A DNA stretch of 34,156 nt from Mariprofundaceae bacterium (GTDB taxonomy: Bacteria > Pseudomonadota > Zetaproteobacteria > Mariprofundales > Mariprofundaceae): assembly GCA_030950585.1 (NCBI GenBank), contig JAUZRG010000201.1, positions 1 through 34,156 on the forward strand, given 5' to 3'. Under the pieces are notes generated by a model. It worked only from the letters and a program-made list of their open reading frames with translations, was not told the DNA's origin and did not search any database. The translations under genes and the position numbers were made by a program. This document shows positions 8,661-18,089 of this stretch, in pieces (the stretch's first letter is position 1; each line of letters begins with the position of its first letter).

Positions 8661-11600
8661 ATGGCATATTATTTTTGGAGAAGTCGTTTTTTATACATCA
8701 TATTAGCTACCTCCTTAGCTTTGGCTCTAACCATGTATTATGTTGTCGCTTTTGAAGATCAAAAAAAATTATTAATTCAAAAAGAAGTTAGTGCCGTAAA
8801 ATCATCGGAACGTGCCATTTCTGAACGTTTCACACCGATGATAGCTAACCTTAAATTACTCACCCAACTACCTATTACAAATCAAGACTTCAACAACTAT
8901 AACGCCAACGACTGGGAAGGTTTAGCCACAGAACTGATTCCTTATTACCAAAGCTGGGGAGTCTATGATCAAGTCAGGATTATTAACCTAGAAGGCATGG
9001 AAGTCGTGCGCATTAATAACAATGCAACAGCACCCAGGATCGTTAGCAGCAAAGATCTCCAAAACAAAGCAGAACGCCCTTATTTCAAAAGGAGCATGCA
9101 GCTCTCTAAGGGTGAAGTTTATATATCAGCTTTGGATTTAAACATTGAACATGGTAAAATTGAAAAGCCACTCAAGCCCATTATCAGAGTATCAACCCCT
9201 CTTTTCAATCAAAGTGATCAAAAGGTCGGTATTATTATACTTAGTTATCTTGCCGATAATTTATTGAGATCTTTTCAAAAGGCACATGATTCAAGGCATG
9301 AACAGCTCATGAAGCATACGGGCAATGTTCAGCTCATCAACTCCGATGGTTACTGGTTGCATGCGGATAATCCTGATTGGGAATGGGGCTTCATGTTAAA
9401 AGAAAGGGCGCAATACTCTTTTGCAAAAATACATCCCGAAGCTTGGCGTACCATCAACACAACGAAGTCAGGTATGATTAAAAGTCATCAAGCAACATTT
9501 ATTTATCAATACGTGTACCCTCTAAATAGTCATAATAAAACCACTAATGACCAATATTACTGGATTGTTTTATCACAATTAAACCCGCAAACACTCAACT
9601 CAGTACGCCAAGAACTACTGCTTAAAAGCATCTTCATTTATTTTTCTTTATTATTATTGCTTGGCCTCATTTTACGCTACTTTTTATCTGCGCATGATTT
9701 AAGGCAGCAGTTACATAAAAAAAGCATCAAAGCAGCCATTCAAGATTCTGCACTTGATAGCATCATCACCTGCGACCAATCATTTATCATCACAGAAGTT
9801 AACCCTGCAACAGAGCACCTATTGCATGTTAAAAAAGACCACTCTATCGGTAAAAACCTAACGTTCTTTATCCCAAACATTGAACATCAAAAGCTCAATA
9901 GTCAGTTTGAACTAGACATCACCTTAGACGATCAAACAGTGATTCATGTTGAAGGTAGTATATCAACCATTCAGCTTGAAGAATTTGAAGGTTTTATTTG
10001 TTTTTTACGTGATGCAACACAACGTAAAAAAGCTGAAACAGATGTCCAGCTTCTTTTAAACTCAACAGCAGAAGGTATCTATGGTTTAGACCTAGATGAT
10101 GTCTGCACCTTTGCCAATCAATCTTGCCTTAAACAATTGGGTTATGCGCATCAAGAAGAGTTATTAGGCAAAAAAACACTCGCGTTTACGCAAAAGACAC
10201 TCACAGACTCACACTCCACGCAAAAAAACATGCACAAAAAGGACGCTACCTTTCAACGCAAGGATGGCTCGACACTCCATGTTGAGTGCTGGTCACACCC
10301 TATTCACCAAGGTGAACAAGTCATTGGTAATGTTGTGACTTTCTTGGATATTACGGAACGCAAACAAATTGAAAAAAACTACCAATTACTGATTGAAAGC
10401 TCGATTTCAATGTCTGGTCAACAATACTTTGATGAAATTAGCCAGTTATTATGCAACTGGCTCAATGCAGACTGTGCTATTATCGGAAAATTAACAGATC
10501 ATGAAGAAATAGAAGCCATTGCGATGACTTTAGATAATGAACAAGTCGATCACTATACCTACCCTATCGACAATACACCCTGTAAAGAAGTTTATAAAAC
10601 AGGCTATTGCGAGTATCAAAAAGACCTTCAAACATTATTTCCAGAATGCCAAAAGCTACTTCATATTAATGCAGAATCTTATATCGGCAGTGCAATTATT
10701 GATACCCACACAAAAAAAACCATTGGTATTTTATCTGTTATTTCACGACAACCACTCACCTTACCACCCTATGCAAAAGAAATTTTAAATGAAGTTGCTG
10801 CAAAAGTTTCCGCAGACCTTAGCCGAATCAAAGCCCATGAAGAACTACATAAACTCTCCCAAGCGATTTCTCAAGCAGGCGAATCCATGCTCATTACCAA
10901 CCGCAGAGGCATTATTGAATACGTCAACACAGCTTTTTCTAAATTAACGGGTTACTCCGCAGAAGAGGCTATTGGGCAAACGCCTAGACTGCTTAAAAGC
11001 GGTCAACAAGATAAATCATTTTACCAAGACATGTGGAAAACCATTGCCAGTGGCCAAGTATGGCAAAGGAAAGTGATTGAACGCAAAAAAGATGGCAGTT
11101 TCTTCCCAGTGATTCTAACGATTGGCCCTATCACCAATATTCATGGAACGATCACACACTTTGTTGGTTCTCATGCTGATATTAGCGAACTAAAAAGCAT
11201 GGAAGAAAAGTTCCATCAAGCACAAAAAATGGAAGCCATTGGCACCCTTGTTGGTGGTATCGCACATGATTTCAATAATATGCTCGCAGGCATTACAGGC
11301 AACCTCTTTTTGGTCAAAGACCAGATTGGCTCGATGCCAGAAGTGGAGAAAAAATTAGATCGCATTGAACAACTTTCCTTTCGTGCCGCAGATATGATCC
11401 AGCAACTTCTCACTTTTGCACGCAAGGATCGTATCAGCATGAAAAATATGTCTCTCGTACCTTTTTTCAAAAATGCGATTAAACTATTGCAAACCTCCAT
11501 CCCAAACAACATCGATTTTAGAATTAATTTATGTTCGGATGAACTCATGATTCATGCAGATACCACCCAACTTCATCAAGTTCTCATGAACCTTGTTAAT

Positions 11601-12350
11601 AATGCATACGATGCAGTAGAAGATATTAAAGAACCCGTGATCACGGTTTCTTTAAAGGTATTTGAAGCAGACGAACAATTTGTAAAAGAACATACTGAGT
11701 TTAATATAGGCCGACACGCGCACCTAGAGGTTGAAGACAATGGCTGTGGTATTCCCCATCACCATTTGGTTCATTTATTTGAACCTTTCTTTACCAGCAA
11801 AGAGCAAGGTAAAGGTACTGGACTAGGCTTATCTATGGTGTACGGTGCCATTAAGAACCATAATGGTCATATTGAAGTTAAGAGTATTGAGAATGAAAGT
11901 TCCACTTTTCATATCTACTTACCACTATTACAAACAAAGGATCAACGACCTATGGCACTACCTTCACAACAAGAAGAGCAACAATATGTAAAAGACAAAC
12001 TCATTCTTCTAGCCGATGATCAACCACAGATCCTTGATGTTGCAAAAGAAGTCTTAATTTCTATGGGTTACAAGATCATCACAGCTGCGAATGGACAAAT
12101 AGCTTTTGATATTTATAAAGAAAGAGGTCATGAAATAGACCTATCTATTTTTGATGTCATCATGCCGGTTATGAGCGGAGATCAAGCAGCCCACCATATT
12201 CGTCAACTCGATCCCAAGGTAAACATCATTTTTGCAACAGGCTACGATAAAAGCTTATTAAGCAGCATGAAAAATGAGATTATTTTAAGTAAACCCTATG
12301 TCTTTGAAGACATGGACCGCCTTATTCAAAGCATCATTGTATCCAGTTAA
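8661..12350 (+). CDS. Hybrid sensor histidine kinase (Cache-like, PAS/GAF, HisKA, HATPase, REC)
   Basis: About 1229 aa from ATG 8661; an in-frame TTG at 8649 is the other candidate and neither has a strong ribosome site. A transmembrane helix near residues 10-30 precedes a ~290-residue extracytoplasmic region with double-Cache character (WGVYDQVRIINLEGMEVVRIN, KAERPYFKRS, GEVYISALDLN), then a second helix around 325-345. The cytoplasm holds PAS (~360-450), PAS (~460-565), GAF (~575-720) and PAS (~730-850) domains, then HisKA with GGIAHDFNNMLAG (phospho-His ~869), HATPase_c (NLVNNAYDAV, VEDNGCGIP, GKGTGLGLS), and a C-terminal receiver (ADDQPQILD, phospho-Asp ~1165 in IFDVIMP). It reads an external signal and passes phosphate to an unidentified partner; no HPt or separate regulator is visible nearby. 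It follows the adhesin gene by ~100 bp. Confidence 0.93.
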   Translation: MAYYFWRSRFLYIILATSLALALTMYYVVAFEDQKKLLIQKEVSAVKSSERAISERFTPMIANLKLLTQLPITNQDFNNYNANDWEGLATELIPYYQSWGVYDQVRIINLEGMEVVRINNNATAPRIVSSKDLQNKAERPYFKRSMQLSKGEVYISALDLNIEHGKIEKPLKPIIRVSTPLFNQSDQKVGIIILSYLADNLLRSFQKAHDSRHEQLMKHTGNVQLINSDGYWLHADNPDWEWGFMLKERAQYSFAKIHPEAWRTINTTKSGMIKSHQATFIYQYVYPLNSHNKTTNDQYYWIVLSQLNPQTLNSVRQELLLKSIFIYFSLLLLLGLILRYFLSAHDLRQQLHKKSIKAAIQDSALDSIITCDQSFIITEVNPATEHLLHVKKDHSIGKNLTFFIPNIEHQKLNSQFELDITLDDQTVIHVEGSISTIQLEEFEGFICFLRDATQRKKAETDVQLLLNSTAEGIYGLDLDDVCTFANQSCLKQLGYAHQEELLGKKTLAFTQKTLTDSHSTQKNMHKKDATFQRKDGSTLHVECWSHPIHQGEQVIGNVVTFLDITERKQIEKNYQLLIESSISMSGQQYFDEISQLLCNWLNADCAIIGKLTDHEEIEAIAMTLDNEQVDHYTYPIDNTPCKEVYKTGYCEYQKDLQTLFPECQKLLHINAESYIGSAIIDTHTKKTIGILSVISRQPLTLPPYAKEILNEVAAKVSADLSRIKAHEELHKLSQAISQAGESMLITNRRGIIEYVNTAFSKLTGYSAEEAIGQTPRLLKSGQQDKSFYQDMWKTIASGQVWQRKVIERKKDGSFFPVILTIGPITNIHGTITHFVGSHADISELKSMEEKFHQAQKMEAIGTLVGGIAHDFNNMLAGITGNLFLVKDQIGSMPEVEKKLDRIEQLSFRAADMIQQLLTFARKDRISMKNMSLVPFFKNAIKLLQTSIPNNIDFRINLCSDELMIHADTTQLHQVLMNLVNNAYDAVEDIKEPVITVSLKVFEADEQFVKEHTEFNIGRHAHLEVEDNGCGIPHHHLVHLFEPFFTSKEQGKGTGLGLSMVYGAIKNHNGHIEVKSIENESSTFHIYLPLLQTKDQRPMALPSQQEEQQYVKDKLILLADDQPQILDVAKEVLISMGYKIITAANGQIAFDIYKERGHEIDLSIFDVIMPVMSGDQAAHHIRQLDPKVNIIFATGYDKSLLSSMKNEIILSKPYVFEDMDRLIQSIIVSS

Positions 12351-12369
12351 GATTCGTGCTCGCATAAAA

Positions 12370-12399
12370 AAACACTGATGCTAAAAAACATCAGTGTTT
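12370..12399. terminator. Bidirectional intrinsic terminator
   Basis: An 11-bp perfect stem (AAACACTGATG / CATCAGTGTTT) with an 8-base loop, flanked by A-runs on the left and T/A-runs on the right. It lies between two convergent genes, the hybrid kinase and the RNA helicase, and can end both transcripts. Confidence 0.88.
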
Positions 12400-12427
12400 A
12401 AAAAACTATGAAACTATTTTTAGAAAG

Positions 12428-14251
12428 TTATGAACGACGTTTACGTGGACGAGATGATGGAGCCGCACGGCGTTGAGAAAAAGACTTGCGACGCGCGCCA
12501 CCAAAAGCATTATCTTTTTTACCATACGAACGTTTTTCATCTTTACCCGTATCAAGACTCATATTCAACTGACAACCAGCAACCCAAACCTTCTTAAGTG
12601 TGGTCAGAATTTCATTTGGCATGCCTTCAGGCAGATCGACAGTACTGTAGTCATCATAAATTTCGATACGACCGACAAACTCACGTTCCATATCAACTTC
12701 GTTTAAGATAGCACCCATGATGTTACCTGGTTTTACTTGATGCGATTTACCCACATCTACACGGTAACGAGCCATACCTTCTTCGGATTTTGTTGAACGA
12801 GGGCGTTGTGGACGATCACCACGATCATCACCACGCCCACGCCCACGATCATCACCACCACGCCCACGACCACGATCATCACGATCATCATGATTACGTT
12901 CTCTTGGTGCACGTTGTTTTTGATCAGTCAATAATAACGGAGTATCCCCTTGCACCATCTTAGCCAATGCAGCAGCCACATCCAATGCAGGAATATTGTG
13001 TTCTTGACGGTATTGTTCCATCATATCTGTAAAGAAACCCAAGTTTCCCATAGCTAAAGTATCACTGATACGCTGTTTAAATTCTGCAACACGTTTGTCA
13101 TTAATAGTTTCAGTTGAAGGCATTTGCATCAAATCTATCGTTTGACGGGTTGCTCTTTCAATGGATTTCAACATCCGACGTTCACGTGGCGCAACAAATA
13201 AAATGGCATCACCCTTACGACCTGCACGACCAGTACGACCAATACGATGCACATAAGCTTCTGTATCATAAGGAATATCATAGTTAATCACATGACTGAT
13301 ACGTTCAACATCCAAACCACGTGCAGCCACATCTGTCGCAATCAAAATATCTAATTTCTTCGTTTTCAGACGTTCAACCGTACGTTCACGTTGATTTTGA
13401 GGAATATCACCATTTAATGCCGCTGCTGCATAACCACGAGCATCAAGTTTTTCTGCCAATTCCACTGTTGTTGTTTTAGTACGCACAAAAATAATGATCG
13501 CATCAAAGGTTTCAGCTTCTAAAATACGTGTTAACGCATCCAGTTTATGAAAACCACTCACCATCCAATAACGCTGACGAATCGTAGAAGCAGTCGCGGT
13601 TTTTACTTTGATCGTAATTTCTTTAGGATCATTTAAATATTTTTGAGCAATACGACGAATTACTGTTGGCATCGTTGCTGAAAACAAAGCGACTTGACGA
13701 TTGTCTGGTGTTTTATCCAAAATCCACTCTACATCATCAATGAAACCCATGCGTAACATTTCATCGGCTTCATCAAGGACAAGGGAACGTAAATCTTTAA
13801 ACTTCAAGCTACCACGACGCATATGATCCATCACACGCCCTGGTGTCGCCACCACAACATGTACACCACGTTTTAACTGGCGTAATTGACCACCAATATC
13901 TTGACCACCATAAATAGGTAGTACGTGAAAACCTTTCATATGCTTAGCATAATTATGAAACGCTTCAGCAACTTGGATTGCCAGTTCTCTTGTTGGCGCA
14001 AGCACCAAGACTTGCGGTTCACGCAAATCTAAATCAATTTTAGATAAAATCGGTAGTGCAAAAGCTGCTGTTTTACCTGTACCTGTTTGTGCTTGGCCTA
14101 AAACATCATCCCCATTTAAAACATGAGGAATAATTTCCTCTTGAATAGGTGTTGGTGTTTCGTAGCCCACATCTGTTAGAGCCTGAAGTACTGGCTCGAT
14201 AAGATTTAAGTCACTAAACATTGTTTGTGCTGTAGATTCGTCAGAAGACAT
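12428..14251 (-). CDS. deaD: DEAD-box ATP-dependent RNA helicase, CsdA/DeaD type
   Basis: 607 aa. An N-terminal Q motif (FSDLNLIEP...TPTPIQEEIIP) leads into motif I AQTGTGK (residues 54-60), PTRELA, GG, TPGR, DEAD, SAT, then the second lobe with VRTK, TDVAARGLD and HRIGRTGRAG. A dimerisation/linker region follows, then a low-complexity DDRGRGRGG-type basic stretch, and a DbpA-like RNA-binding domain (GMARYRVDVGKSHQVKPGNI, EFVGRIEIYDDYSTVDLP), finishing with a basic tail. This order is typical of CsdA/DeaD, which remodels structured RNA in ribosome assembly, mRNA decay and cold adaptation. The first ATG used here gives a ten-residue lead before MFSDLNL. The upstream leader is unusually structured (see the hairpin at 14263-14286), hinting at control after transcription starts. 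Confidence 0.93.
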   Translation of the reverse strand: MSSDESTAQTMFSDLNLIEPVLQALTDVGYETPTPIQEEIIPHVLNGDDVLGQAQTGTGKTAAFALPILSKIDLDLREPQVLVLAPTRELAIQVAEAFHNYAKHMKGFHVLPIYGGQDIGGQLRQLKRGVHVVVATPGRVMDHMRRGSLKFKDLRSLVLDEADEMLRMGFIDDVEWILDKTPDNRQVALFSATMPTVIRRIAQKYLNDPKEITIKVKTATASTIRQRYWMVSGFHKLDALTRILEAETFDAIIIFVRTKTTTVELAEKLDARGYAAAALNGDIPQNQRERTVERLKTKKLDILIATDVAARGLDVERISHVINYDIPYDTEAYVHRIGRTGRAGRKGDAILFVAPRERRMLKSIERATRQTIDLMQMPSTETINDKRVAEFKQRISDTLAMGNLGFFTDMMEQYRQEHNIPALDVAAALAKMVQGDTPLLLTDQKQRAPRERNHDDRDDRGRGRGGDDRGRGRGDDRGDRPQRPRSTKSEEGMARYRVDVGKSHQVKPGNIMGAILNEVDMEREFVGRIEIYDDYSTVDLPEGMPNEILTTLKKVWVAGCQLNMSLDTGKDEKRSYGKKDNAFGGARRKSFSQRRAAPSSRPRKRRS

Positions 14252-14262
14252 ATAATTAAAAA

Positions 14263-14286
14263 CCTGTGCATTTTACTTCTCACAGG
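14263..14286 (-). promoter_or_regulatory. Terminator-like hairpin in the deaD leader
   Basis: In the deaD mRNA direction the sequence is CCTGTG-(12 bases)-CACAGG followed directly by TTTTTAATT, ending ~10 bases before the start codon. A short GC-containing stem plus a U-run is the shape of an intrinsic terminator, so it may attenuate the gene or sequester its start. The stem is only 6 bp, so this is a suggestion. Confidence 0.4.
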
Positions 14287-14454
14287 CTTAAAAGCTTAGT
14301 TCGAGGTAAGTATGCTTATAAATTTGATAAGAGACGTATTATGCAGATTTACATTCTTAGGCATAGTTTTTTATTGAAAACAACCTGAACTAAATTCAGC
14401 TTTAATACGATAAATATAAAGTTAAACTATTAAAAAAAACAGTGTACGAAACAA

Positions 14455-14486
14455 AAAAGGGGAGAAGTTTAAACTTCTCCCCTTTT
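14455..14486. terminator. Terminator after the cytochrome bc1 operon
   Basis: A perfect 16-bp inverted repeat (AAAAGGGGAGAAGTTT and its complement) with A-rich and T-rich outer arms lies 25 bases past the cytochrome c1 stop. It fits a strong intrinsic terminator for the pet operon. The remaining ~200 bp up to deaD are AT-rich and must contain the deaD promoter and leader. Confidence 0.9.
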
Positions 14487-14510
14487 AAAAAATCATTTAA
14501 AAATGATTAA

Positions 14511-15188
14511 TCAGTGAACATCTTTCCATATTTCACGCTTCAGTAGATACAGGATAAAGGTTAGGAATAGTAAAAATCCGACCACACCAGCACCAAGAGA
14601 ACGACGAAACTCTTGGTGAGGATCACCAATAAACGCTAAAAACGAAGCAACATCTTTTGCTTGCGCTTCTAATTCAGCAGTTTCATCGGCCTCATGGTCT
14701 AACCATGCCAATGGATCTGGCATGGCTATCGCATTACCTGGAAAATACATATTGTAGTTTCCATCTTCAACCTTACCACTTTTATCATGCGCATAGCCTG
14801 TTAGCAATGAATACACATAATCAGCACCACCACGGCGACCTGGCACAACAAGTGACAAATCAGGTGGAACCTTACCATATGATTCAGTCGCATCTTCAGG
14901 AGAAAGCTCAGAAATCAAACCACTCATCAACGCCTTATCACCACGAAGCTCATCAACAGCTTCACGACTCAAGCCGATTTCAGGGTAATCCATCAAACCT
15001 TGATACGTGATGTATTTGGCAGAATGACACCCCATACAAACATCGGTAAAAACTGTGAGGCCTCTACGCAATGTCTCCTGATCCATGGAAACTTCAGCAT
15101 CTTTTAAATGAACACTCGAACCTGATGCCAAGGCGGTCATCGGAACGAACATCATGAGTGCAGCTACAATCAAAAAAGTCCGTTTCAT
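14511..15188 (-). CDS. petC: Cytochrome c1, bc1 complex subunit
   Basis: 225 aa. Residues 1-21 are a signal peptide ending LAS. The haem-binding CMGCH is at residues 51-55; the sixth ligand is expected at Met156 in NAIAMPDPL, the usual cytochrome c1 motif. VPPDLSLVV and a C-terminal membrane anchor (GVVGFLLFLTFILYLLKREIW, ~200-220) complete the family pattern. Cytochrome c1 takes electrons from the Rieske centre and hands them to a soluble cytochrome c. The ATG directly follows the petB stop, and its ribosome site AAGGAGATATAG is embedded in the last petB codons, so the two are translationally coupled. It is the last gene of the operon. Confidence 0.95.
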   Translation of the reverse strand: MKRTFLIVAALMMFVPMTALASGSSVHLKDAEVSMDQETLRRGLTVFTDVCMGCHSAKYITYQGLMDYPEIGLSREAVDELRGDKALMSGLISELSPEDATESYGKVPPDLSLVVPGRRGGADYVYSLLTGYAHDKSGKVEDGNYNMYFPGNAIAMPDPLAWLDHEADETAELEAQAKDVASFLAFIGDPHQEFRRSLGAGVVGFLLFLTFILYLLKREIWKDVH

Positions 15189-16445
15189 CTATATCTCCTT
15201 AGGCTCAGGCGTACCAGCATAAAACTTCTCATCAAACTTATTGATGAATGGCAAACCAAGAATAAATATAAAGTAATAGGCAGTCGCAACACGTCCAACC
15301 CATGTTAATACTTCACTTGTTGCACTATGACCACAATAGCCAAGTACAAGCACAGAGATAAAAAACATGATAACTGATATGCGGAAAACTGGACGATAAC
15401 GCGCCGAACGACGCTTGGCTTGATCCAAGAAAGGAAGCAAGAATAAGATTCCTAATGAACCACCCATCGCAACAATCCCTGTTAATTTATCAGGAAATGA
15501 ACGTAAAATAGTGTACCAAGGTGTTAAGTACCACACTGGTGCAATATGCGCAGGTGTTTGCAAACTGTTCGCAGGTACATAGTTATCAACTTCAATAAAG
15601 TATCCACTCATTTGAGGATTAAAGAACACAATATAAAAATAAATAGCTAAAAAGAAAGCCACGCCCAATGCATCTTTGATGGTATAATAAGGATGAAAAG
15701 GAATAGTGTCTTTTTCATGATCAATATCAATACCTTCAGGATTATTAGAATGAACCACATGCAATGCATGCACATGCCCACCCACAATTGCTGCCAATAA
15801 CAATGGGAACAAATAATGCAAAGAAAAGAAACGGTTCAGTGTTGGATCAGCAACCGCAAAACCACCACGTAGAATCAAGTTGATATACTCACCAATGATC
15901 GGCACTGAGCCAAACAGGTTTGTAATAACCGTTGCACCCCAGAAAGACATTTGACCCCAAGGTAATAAATAACCAAAGAAAGCCGCGCCTTGCATCAACA
16001 ATAAGATAATGACACCAACGATCCACAATAGTTCACGCGGGTTTTTATAAGAACCGTAATACATGCCACGGCCAATATGAATATACACCACCAAGAAGAA
16101 CATGGAAGCACCGACTGCATGCATATAACGAACCAACCAACCAAATTCAACATCACGCATAATGCGCTCTACCGAATCAAAAGCGAGTGTGAACCCACCT
16201 TGCGTTGGAATGGCTGCAGGCTTATAATACATCGCCAAGAAAATACCTGTGACGATCTGTAGCACCAGCATAATCAAAGCCAAAGAACCAAAGTTCCACA
16301 TATAGTTCAGGTTCTTTGGTGTTGGGTATTCTGTGACATGCTCACGAATCAACGCACCCGCATTCGTGCGATCATCAAGCCATTGAAATGGGCGAGTATT
16401 CATGGCTTTGTTAATGTTACATAAGTCCATTATTTTATTAAACAT
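15189..16445 (-). CDS. petB: Cytochrome b, bc1 complex subunit
   Basis: 418 aa, multi-spanning membrane protein with full-length mitochondrial-type organisation (b6 plus subunit IV fused). Haem-ligand histidines appear as two pairs 14 residues apart: His109/His123 (RYMHA...YIHIG) and His210/His224 (SLHYLFP...GGHVHALH). The quinol-oxidation loop reads PVWY in HIAPVWYLTPWY, so the glutamate of the common PEWY motif is replaced by valine, a form I associate with beta/gamma-like proteobacterial enzymes. It sits between petA (12-base gap) and petC (no gap). A G-rich ribosome site (AAGGGGGG) precedes the ATG. Together with petA and petC it oxidises quinol and pumps protons by the Q cycle. Confidence 0.95.
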   Translation of the reverse strand: MFNKIMDLCNINKAMNTRPFQWLDDRTNAGALIREHVTEYPTPKNLNYMWNFGSLALIMLVLQIVTGIFLAMYYKPAAIPTQGGFTLAFDSVERIMRDVEFGWLVRYMHAVGASMFFLVVYIHIGRGMYYGSYKNPRELLWIVGVIILLLMQGAAFFGYLLPWGQMSFWGATVITNLFGSVPIIGEYINLILRGGFAVADPTLNRFFSLHYLFPLLLAAIVGGHVHALHVVHSNNPEGIDIDHEKDTIPFHPYYTIKDALGVAFFLAIYFYIVFFNPQMSGYFIEVDNYVPANSLQTPAHIAPVWYLTPWYTILRSFPDKLTGIVAMGGSLGILFLLPFLDQAKRRSARYRPVFRISVIMFFISVLVLGYCGHSATSEVLTWVGRVATAYYFIFILGLPFINKFDEKFYAGTPEPKEI

Positions 16446-16457
16446 AATTTACCCCCC

Positions 16458-17060
16458 TTATCCTATGTAAATCACAGATTTAGATTTGTATTCATATTCT
16501 GCTACATGCAAATTATGCGGTGCAGGAGAACCATTTACGACCCGAGCAGATAAATCATAGAAAGAACCATGACATGGGCAATGCCAACCACCATTCCAAT
16601 CCGAAGGTACAGATTCCCCCCAGTCTTTTTGGCCTTCACTAGGTTTAAATAAAGGAATACAGCCTAGATGAGTACAACTCGCAATCACAACCAAATATTC
16701 TGGTTTAATGGCACGGAATATACGCTTCTCTGGCGTATCCATCCAAGATGCTTGCACATCAGGAATGGCTTCAGATTTTACATCTTTTAATTTATCATCA
16801 TGACCATTCACACGCTTAAGCATCTCTTCGGTGCGATTCACCACAAAAACGGGCTTTCCACGCCATGAGATCACAACGAGTTGACCTTCTTTAACAGTGG
16901 CAACATCAAACTCTGTTGATGATGCAGCCATGGTATCGGCAGCTGGCATCATACTGGCAACAAATGGTAAGGCTGTTACAGCAGCAGCAACCCCACCTAA
17001 GGCACCAGAGGCAACAAACAAAAAGTTACGACGAGACTGATTTGTATTATCTTGTTGCAT
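16458..17060 (-). CDS. petA: Rieske iron-sulfur protein, bc1 complex subunit
   Basis: 200 aa. The N-terminus has a twin-arginine signal/anchor (SRRNFLF at residues 9-15, followed by a hydrophobic Ala/Val-rich segment), as expected for export of a folded 2Fe-2S protein that remains membrane-anchored. Cluster motifs are CTHLGC (129-134) and CPCHGS (161-166); ligands should be Cys129, His131, Cys161 and His164, with a disulfide between Cys134 and Cys163. The ATG is preceded by a near-perfect AAGGAGG. It is first in the petABC operon and carries electrons from quinol to cytochrome c1. The length is typical. Confidence 0.95.
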   Translation of the reverse strand: MQQDNTNQSRRNFLFVASGALGGVAAAVTALPFVASMMPAADTMAASSTEFDVATVKEGQLVVISWRGKPVFVVNRTEEMLKRVNGHDDKLKDVKSEAIPDVQASWMDTPEKRIFRAIKPEYLVVIASCTHLGCIPLFKPSEGQKDWGESVPSDWNGGWHCPCHGSFYDLSARVVNGSPAPHNLHVAEYEYKSKSVIYIG

Positions 17061-17095
17061 TATTCCTCCTTTTTAAATTTAAACATTTAAAACAA

Positions 17096-17125
17096 AGCCT
17101 GCCATGACCACCCTTATGACAGGCT
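17096..17125 (-). terminator. Probable terminator after rpe
   Basis: In the minus-strand transcript AGCCUGUCAU and AUGGCAGGCU form a 10-bp stem with one G-U pair and a 10-base loop, followed by UUGUUUU. It lies 22 bases after the rpe stop and 35 bases before petA. It may separate rpe from the pet operon, in which case the petA promoter overlaps it or lies within rpe, or it may act as a partial attenuator. Confidence 0.6.
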
Positions 17126-17147
17126 ACTTGCGCAGTGCCTTAATTAA

Positions 17148-17813
17148 TTAGGCATTCTCTGCAAGCTCGCGCAATTCTGAAATCGCTTTTGCATAATCAG
17201 GCGTATTATATACAGCCGAACCTGCAACAAATGCATCAGCACCAGCAGCAGACGCTGCTGCCATAGTCTTCAAGTTAACACCACCATCAACTTGCAACCA
17301 TGCATCACTGCCTGCGTCATCTAGCATTTTTCTTGCTTCTGCGATTTTATTGGTGACTGCATGGATATAAGACTGTCCACCATAACCAGGGTTAACACTC
17401 ATCAATAAAACCATATCAACACAATGTAATACACTGGCAATACTTGAGATAGGTGTACCGGGGTTTAAGCTTACACCAGCTTTTTTACCCAAAGAACGAA
17501 TCAATTGAAGTGTGCGTTCAAGATGAACGCAGGCTTCTTGGTGAACCGTGATGATATCTGCACCAGCAGCAGCAAAAGCTTCGACTTGGCGATCAGGTTC
17601 AACAATCATAAGGTGAACATCCAACACTTTTTTAGTGTGTGGACGAATAGCCTTCACAATATTATCACCAATCGTGATTGGAGGCACAAAACGACCGTCC
17701 ATGACATCAACATGGACCCAGTCGCAGCCGCCTTCATCGATAGCCACAATTTCTTGGCCTAGTGCTGCAAAATCAGCAGAGAGTATAGAGGGAGCAATAA
17801 TTACTTTTTTCAT
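17148..17813 (-). CDS. rpe: Ribulose-phosphate 3-epimerase
   Basis: 221 aa, the usual length. The enzyme interconverts D-ribulose 5-phosphate and D-xylulose 5-phosphate in the pentose phosphate or Calvin pathway. The TIM-barrel signatures are all present: IAPSILSADFA at the N-terminus, HVDVMDGRFVPPITIG (metal-binding His and Asp), VHLMIVEPD, MSVNPGYGGQ and QVDGGVN (phosphate/metal region). No clear ribosome site is visible before the ATG. It is on the same strand and just upstream of petABC but is probably ended by the hairpin at 17096-17125. No other sugar-phosphate genes are near, so a CO2-fixation role cannot be inferred. Confidence 0.95.
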   Translation of the reverse strand: MKKVIIAPSILSADFAALGQEIVAIDEGGCDWVHVDVMDGRFVPPITIGDNIVKAIRPHTKKVLDVHLMIVEPDRQVEAFAAAGADIITVHQEACVHLERTLQLIRSLGKKAGVSLNPGTPISSIASVLHCVDMVLLMSVNPGYGGQSYIHAVTNKIAEARKMLDDAGSDAWLQVDGGVNLKTMAAASAAGADAFVAGSAVYNTPDYAKAISELRELAENA

Positions 17814-18089
17814 AGAGGCGGGTTATACACTGTAAAGATACTTGTCGTCCAGTTTTTATCCATACACAAAAACGCAATATTAAGTAAAAACATTGCATAT
17901 TGATCACTTCCTAAGAAAAATAAAACAGCACCTTAAACATACTTTTAAAACACATTCACTTTCAATAGTTATAAGCTCATAAGACAAATATGCCTATTTA
18001 CAAGCATCATCACTTCGCTATAAGCTTCCGCTTGTCTCTTATTCGTCATAAGCAGACTTTCGGGGAAGGTTAACGGGGGAAATCAAGTT

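Noticed and set aside
14455-14486. Attachment site or regulatory operator, because of the perfect 32-bp palindrome
   Set aside because: Its place just after the pet operon, with A/T-rich outer arms, is fully explained by an intrinsic terminator.
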